NCBI GenBank assembly: GCA_947306185.1
Contig: CAMZFU010000044.1
Location: 1 to 7,241 of the forward strand
Length of the DNA: 7,241 bases
Direction: 5' to 3'
DNA from: an uncultured Pseudomonadota bacterium
GTDB lineage: Bacteria; Pseudomonadota; Alphaproteobacteria; Rs-D84
Shown: piece by piece, positions 4,479 through 7,241 of the stretch
Layout: each line of letters starts with the position of its first letter
Numbering within the stretch: the stretch's first letter is position 1
Position numbers and translations under genes: made by a program
The notes under the pieces: generated by a model
What the model was told of the DNA's origin: nothing
Databases searched by the model: none
Seen by the model: the letters and a program-made list of their open reading frames with translations, nothing else

Positions 4479-6167
4479 ATGTTTGCGACAAGATTTTTAC
4501 AGAAAGAAAAATTTGATAATTACGCTGATTATATTGCAAATGCGCGCCCCATTGTTCCAGAACACTTTAATTTTGCATACGATGTTGTTGACGAAATCGC
4601 GCGCGAAACCCCGGATAAGTTGGCGATTATATGGGTTGGCGATTCGGGCGAGAAAATAAACTTTACTTTTTCGGACCTATCGCGTATGTCAAATGCGGCG
4701 GCAAACTTCTTGACGTCACGTGGACTAAAGAAAGGGGACACGGTTTTGTTATTCTTGCGTCGTCGTTGGGAATATTGGATTTTAATGATGGCCATGCACA
4801 AGGTTGGTGTGATTCCAATTCCGTCAACGAATCAGTTAAAGTCCGAAGATATTAAATATCGTATTGATGCCGCCGAAACACACGCAATCATCGCGTTTGA
4901 TGATGGGCATATTATTTCTGAAATTAAAACCGCGATTGGTGATTCGGATGTGATGCTGATTTCTAATGACGAAGTCGCAGAATCACTTAAAACAATGCCA
5001 GAAACATTGGAACGTGTTCCAAATGAAAACACTGATACAATGGTGATTTATTTTACCAGTGGCACGACAGACATGCCGAAAATGGTTGCGCACAATTACG
5101 TATACCCATTAGGACATATAAACACTGCGATATTCTGGCAACGATTGCATGATGGCGATATTCATTTCACTTTATCCGAATCGGGTTGGGCAAAATGCTC
5201 ATGGGGCAAAATGTATGGCCAATGGCTTGCCGGCGCGACCGTATTTGTATTTGATGTTGCGGGTATATTTACTGCACACGATTTGTGGCGTGTGATTTCT
5301 GAAAATCATGTGACATCATTCTGTGCGCCACCAACGGTTTATAAAATGTTGATTCATGCGGATGTATCAAAATACGATATCTCTGCATTGGTCAAAGCAG
5401 ACGTAGCAGGTGAAGCACTAAACCCAGAGGTTTTTGAACGTTTCTTTAACATGACGGGAATAAAATTGCACGAAGGTTTTGGCCAAACAGAAACCACTAT
5501 TCAATTATTCACAAACGAATGGATTGAACCAAAACCAGGCAGTATGGGCATGCCGGCGGCCGGGTTAGACATAAAATTATTGGACGAAAGTGGGCGCCCA
5601 GTTACCGAAGAAGGCAAAGTTGGTGAAATTTGCATTTCATTAGAAAATGGTCGCCCGGTTGGTATGTTCCAAAAATATCACAAAAATGAAAAACTAACCG
5701 AACAGGCATTTCGTGATGGATATTATCATACTGGTGATGTCGCGTATCGTGATGCCGATGGATATTATTGGTTTGTTGGACGTAACGATGATTTGATTAA
5801 ATCTTCGGGCTACCGCATCAGTCCGTTTGAAGTTGAAAGTGTCTTGCTTGAACATCCGGCGGTGCGCGAAGTCGCCGTAACCGGAATTCCCGATCCAACA
5901 CGTGGCCAGGCAGTCAAAGCAACCATAGTTCTAAATAAATATTTCCAGGGCAATGATATCTTGATTCGCCAATTGCAAGACCATGTTCGTAATCGTACCG
6001 CGGCATATAAATATCCACGCGTAATTGAATTTGTAGACAGTTTGCCGATGACCATATCTGGCAAGATTCGTCGCGCATTGATTCGTACCCTAGACAGTGC
6101 GAAAAAATCTATTATTGAACCAGTAAAAAACACTATCGGTTTGGGTAAGGACGAAGAAGAAAAATAG
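4479..6167 (+). CDS. AMP-forming acyl-CoA synthetase (medium-chain/aryl type, ANL superfamily)
   Basis: ANL enzymes activate a carboxylic acid with ATP to an acyl-adenylate and transfer it to CoA. The 562 residues carry all core motifs (numbered from this ATG). These are the A3 phosphate loop YFTSGTTDMPK (191-201), A5 GFGQTETT (333-340), A7 YHTGD (416-420), the hinge region FVGRNDDLIKSSGYR (432-446) and A10 TISGKIRR with catalytic Lys529. The start region, with PEHFNFAYDVVD (27-38), and FCAPPTVYKMLIH (281-293) resemble the medium-chain/phenylacetate-type synthetases of gut Firmicutes and Bacteroidetes as I remember them. The substrate cannot be read from sequence. The third Gly-position residue of the A3 loop is Asp198, where Gly is usual. 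A GTG at 4446 could extend it by 11 residues. I prefer the ATG because AAGAG lies 8 bases upstream and the predicted transcript would start at about the GTG. Single-gene unit with its own terminator; an acidic tail (DEEEK) ends it. Transfer from another gut phylum is possible but untested. Confidence 0.93.
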   Translation: MFATRFLQKEKFDNYADYIANARPIVPEHFNFAYDVVDEIARETPDKLAIIWVGDSGEKINFTFSDLSRMSNAAANFLTSRGLKKGDTVLLFLRRRWEYWILMMAMHKVGVIPIPSTNQLKSEDIKYRIDAAETHAIIAFDDGHIISEIKTAIGDSDVMLISNDEVAESLKTMPETLERVPNENTDTMVIYFTSGTTDMPKMVAHNYVYPLGHINTAIFWQRLHDGDIHFTLSESGWAKCSWGKMYGQWLAGATVFVFDVAGIFTAHDLWRVISENHVTSFCAPPTVYKMLIHADVSKYDISALVKADVAGEALNPEVFERFFNMTGIKLHEGFGQTETTIQLFTNEWIEPKPGSMGMPAAGLDIKLLDESGRPVTEEGKVGEICISLENGRPVGMFQKYHKNEKLTEQAFRDGYYHTGDVAYRDADGYYWFVGRNDDLIKSSGYRISPFEVESVLLEHPAVREVAVTGIPDPTRGQAVKATIVLNKYFQGNDILIRQLQDHVRNRTAAYKYPRVIEFVDSLPMTISGKIRRALIRTLDSAKKSIIEPVKNTIGLGKDEEEK

Positions 6168-6177
6168 TGGAAAATGG

Positions 6178-6191
6178 TTAGTGATTAGTGT
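6178..6191. repeat. 14-base repeat shared with 4020-4033 (inverted orientation)
   Basis: TTAGTGATTAGTGT is identical to the minus strand of 4020-4033. It lies between the synthetase stop codon and its terminator. Confidence 0.5.
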
Positions 6192-6195
6192 TAGT

Positions 6196-6224
6196 AAACG
6201 GTTGCAGAAATGCAACCGTTTTTT
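6196..6224 (+). terminator. Rho-independent terminator of the acyl-CoA synthetase gene
   Basis: AAACGGTTGCA-GAAA-TGCAACCGTTT is a perfect 11-bp stem with a GAAA tetraloop and a run of six T (6219-6224), 28 bases past the stop codon. Its sequence resembles the minus strand of the terminator at 6587-6618. Confidence 0.96.
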
Positions 6225-6226
6225 AT

Positions 6227-6339
6227 CCCCTTCTTTGTAAGAAGGGGTGGCGCGTGAAACGTGACGGGGTAGTTACGGATATGTGCTGTAAACACTACCC
6301 CCCGGCACTCCGTGCCGTACCCCTTCGCGGGCGAAGGGG
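6227..6339. repeat. Cluster of four palindromes (composite intergenic repeat)
   Basis: There are four hairpins in 113 bases: CCCCTTCTT-TGT-AAGAAGGGG (6227-6247); GGGGTAGT...ACTACCCC (6266-6273 with 6294-6301, 20-base loop); CGGCAC-TCC-GTGCCG (6303-6317); and CCCCTTCG-CGGG-CGAAGGGG (6320-6339). The first and last share the CCCCTTC/GAAGGGG arm, so the block is nearly symmetric. The GC content is above its surroundings. It looks like a composite palindromic mobile or REP-type repeat. From memory, similar CCCC-GGCAC-CGTGCC-CCCCTTC blocks recur in gut bacterial genomes. Confidence 0.65.
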
Positions 6340-6368
6340 ATGGTTTGCTATCAGGCGGTAATAAAGAG

Positions 6369-6388
6369 ATCCAGCCTTTCGGCGGGAT
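6369..6388. repeat. REP-like imperfect palindrome
   Basis: ATCCAGCC-TTTC-GGCGGGAT is an imperfect palindrome whose right arm GCGGGAT continues into the tandem repeat downstream. It resembles the bacterial intergenic repeats with a GTCATCCCGC core. Confidence 0.5.
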
Positions 6389-6440
6389 GACGTCGTTTTT
6401 TTTGTGCGGGATGACGTCGTTTTTTTGTGCGGGGTGACGT
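6382..6440. repeat. Tandem repeat, about 24 bases, two and a half copies
   Basis: GCGGGATGACGTCG followed by 8 T and GT (6382-6405) is repeated with 7 T (6406-6428). A third partial copy, GCGGGGTGACGT (6429-6440), has one substitution. The difference in T number suggests slippage. There are no unique spacers, so it is not a CRISPR array. Confidence 0.8.
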
Positions 6441-6460
6441 GAAAATTCCAGAGAACCGTC

Positions 6461-6480
6461 ATACCGGCGCAGGCCGGTAT
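6461..6480. repeat. Perfect palindrome ATACCGGC/GCCGGTAT
   Basis: ATACCGGC-GCAG-GCCGGTAT is an 8-bp stem with a four-base loop, preceded by CGTC and followed by TCTC. It resembles the widespread intergenic repeat with a GTCATACCGG core. The remaining bases 6481-6586 show no gene and no further clear repeat beyond one more GGTGACA/GGTATGACG-like trace (6524-6551). Confidence 0.6.
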
Positions 6481-6586
6481 CTCTTTGCGTCAGGCGTAAA
6501 CGACGAATCCAGATTTTCATTGGGGTGACATATTGTTTCCGCGGTATGACGATGTTTTTCCGATTCGGATTTTGATTTTTTGCGAT

Positions 6587-6618
6587 AAAAAACGGTCACC
6601 TTTCGCAACCGTTTTTTT
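6587..6618 (-). terminator. Probable bidirectional terminator below the lectin-like gene
   Basis: AAAAAACGGT (6587-6596) pairs with ACCGTTTTTT (6608-6617) around 11 bases, with T runs on both strands (7 on plus, 6 on minus). It lies 22 bases beyond the stop codon of the minus-strand gene. The GC part of the stem is only 4 bp, so it is weaker than the terminator at 6196-6224. Confidence 0.7.
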
Positions 6619-6639
6619 ATTTACTTTTCCTTTCATATT

Positions 6640-7241
6640 TTAATTAACCGTTGGCCCCGCCCCAAAAGTGCCAGAGCCCACATTCTTGAAGAACCCGTGT
6701 GATACTGTATCATACATACCCACAACACCATTTGAATCTTTTGCTGGAACACCATCAAACACTACCCCGCCATTTTTCTCAATAACAAAATTATAAACTC
6801 TACCCTGCAAATAGTTGCTGTTTGATGTATATGCACTGATCGCACCAATGTACAAATTAGACATAGCCGTAAATGCGGTTGGCGTACTAGAATACGTGTA
6901 TGTATGATTACCAATATAAATACCAGAAGAATTCAACTTAATCCTGATTTTGCTATTTCTTGTAAAATCAGTTGGCAATATACTTGGGGTGAAACTTGCA
7001 GAATCAAAAATACTGCTTGTTACACTCGTTGAAGGCACATACATTCTAAAATACTTTCCCGAATCAAAAGATCCAAACACATGTCCTACAAATCCAGAGT
7101 TAATATAAAAATCTCCCTCTGCACTTGTGGTATTGTCTACTTTAACTTTTGTATCAATATACTGTGTCCCACTGAATTCAATATATTCCAAACGTGTATA
7201 TCCCGCGGGCAATGTTATCGTTTCGCCGTACGCCGTTTGAT
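6640..7241 (-). CDS. C-terminal part of a LamG/concanavalin-like domain protein (N-terminus outside window)
   Basis: The open frame runs from the right window edge to a TAA at 6640-6642, about 200 residues, without a credible start. A TTG at 7210-7212 lies inside continuous coding sequence (QTAYGETIT-LPAGYTRLEYIE) and has no ribosome-binding site. The phrase LPAGYTRLEYIEFSGTQYID followed by Ser/Thr/Tyr-rich beta strands (FYINSGFVGHVFGSF, KIRIKLNSSGIYIGN, LYIGAISAY, GRVYNFVIEKNGGVVFDGVP) is characteristic of a jelly-roll LamG/concanavalin A-like module. Such modules often sit at the C-terminus of large surface or phage-tail-like proteins of gut bacteria. These modules bind carbohydrates or proteins, but no ligand can be inferred. 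The last residues (SHGFFKNVGSGTFGAGPTVN) look like the natural end of the domain. It is AT-rich, converges on the synthetase gene and is separated from it by the repeat cluster. Confidence 0.75.
   Translation of the reverse strand, partial: QTAYGETITLPAGYTRLEYIEFSGTQYIDTKVKVDNTTSAEGDFYINSGFVGHVFGSFDSGKYFRMYVPSTSVTSSIFDSASFTPSILPTDFTRNSKIRIKLNSSGIYIGNHTYTYSSTPTAFTAMSNLYIGAISAYTSNSNYLQGRVYNFVIEKNGGVVFDGVPAKDSNGVVGMYDTVSHGFFKNVGSGTFGAGPTVN

Noticed and set aside
6382..6440. Short CRISPR-like array
   Set aside because: Repeats are directly contiguous with no spacers, and no cas gene is nearby.
6191..6520. Minus-strand 109-codon frame in the repeat island
   Set aside because: It is made of translated palindromes and tandem repeats, overlaps a terminator, and has no ribosome-binding site; a typical spurious repeat ORF.
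7210..7212. TTG as the start of the lectin-like protein
   Set aside because: The frame stays open and protein-like to the window edge, and no Shine-Dalgarno is present, so the gene is partial at its 5' end.

Overview
The window looks like a chromosomal segment of an AT-rich, probably host-associated alphaproteobacterium. The evidence is the S12/S7 sequences, a tRNA-Pro whose acceptor and D-arm match alphaproteobacterial tRNA-Pro as I know it and which has an encoded CCA, a Gram-negative outer-membrane barrel protein, and palindromic intergenic repeats. The acyl-CoA synthetase and the lectin-like protein resemble proteins I associate with gut bacteria. An uncultured gut alphaproteobacterium is my best guess, but this rests on memory of families and not on a search.

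Bases 1-1041 (minus strand): the start of a str-type ribosomal operon. A near-perfect sigma70 promoter (889-917) drives rpsL (S12) and then rpsG (S7, running off the left edge). The S12-S7 gap holds two hairpins where S7 autoregulation acts in E. coli. The 304 bases between rpsL and the next gene hold only this promoter, a 145-nt leader and the terminator of the next gene. Bases 1042-2030 (minus): a secreted beta-barrel outer-membrane protein with its own promoter, a 5'-terminal mRNA hairpin and a strong terminator.

Bases 2031-4001 (minus): a two-gene unit. The first gene encodes an unrecognised soluble protein with a transglutaminase-like Cys-His-Asp triad, apparently transcribed as a nearly leaderless mRNA. 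It is followed after 35 bases by mltG, the endolytic peptidoglycan transglycosylase.

Bases 4002-4445: no protein gene. A tRNA-Pro(CGG) on the minus strand has a promoter, an A-tract UP-like element and a terminator. About 158 bases downstream lies a second, diverged copy of the tRNA 3' end plus terminator. Between the two copies is an unexplained segment of about 100 bases rich in inverted repeats. This is the least explained part of the window.

Bases 4446-6224 (plus): a single-gene unit encoding a medium-chain/aryl-type acyl-CoA synthetase (ANL superfamily), ending in a textbook terminator. Bases 6225-6639 contain no credible gene. They hold a cluster of palindromes, a 24-base tandem repeat and REP-like elements, bracketed by two similar terminator hairpins in opposite orientation. 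Bases 6640-7241 (minus) are the C-terminal part of a longer protein with a LamG/concanavalin-like domain, cut by the window edge.
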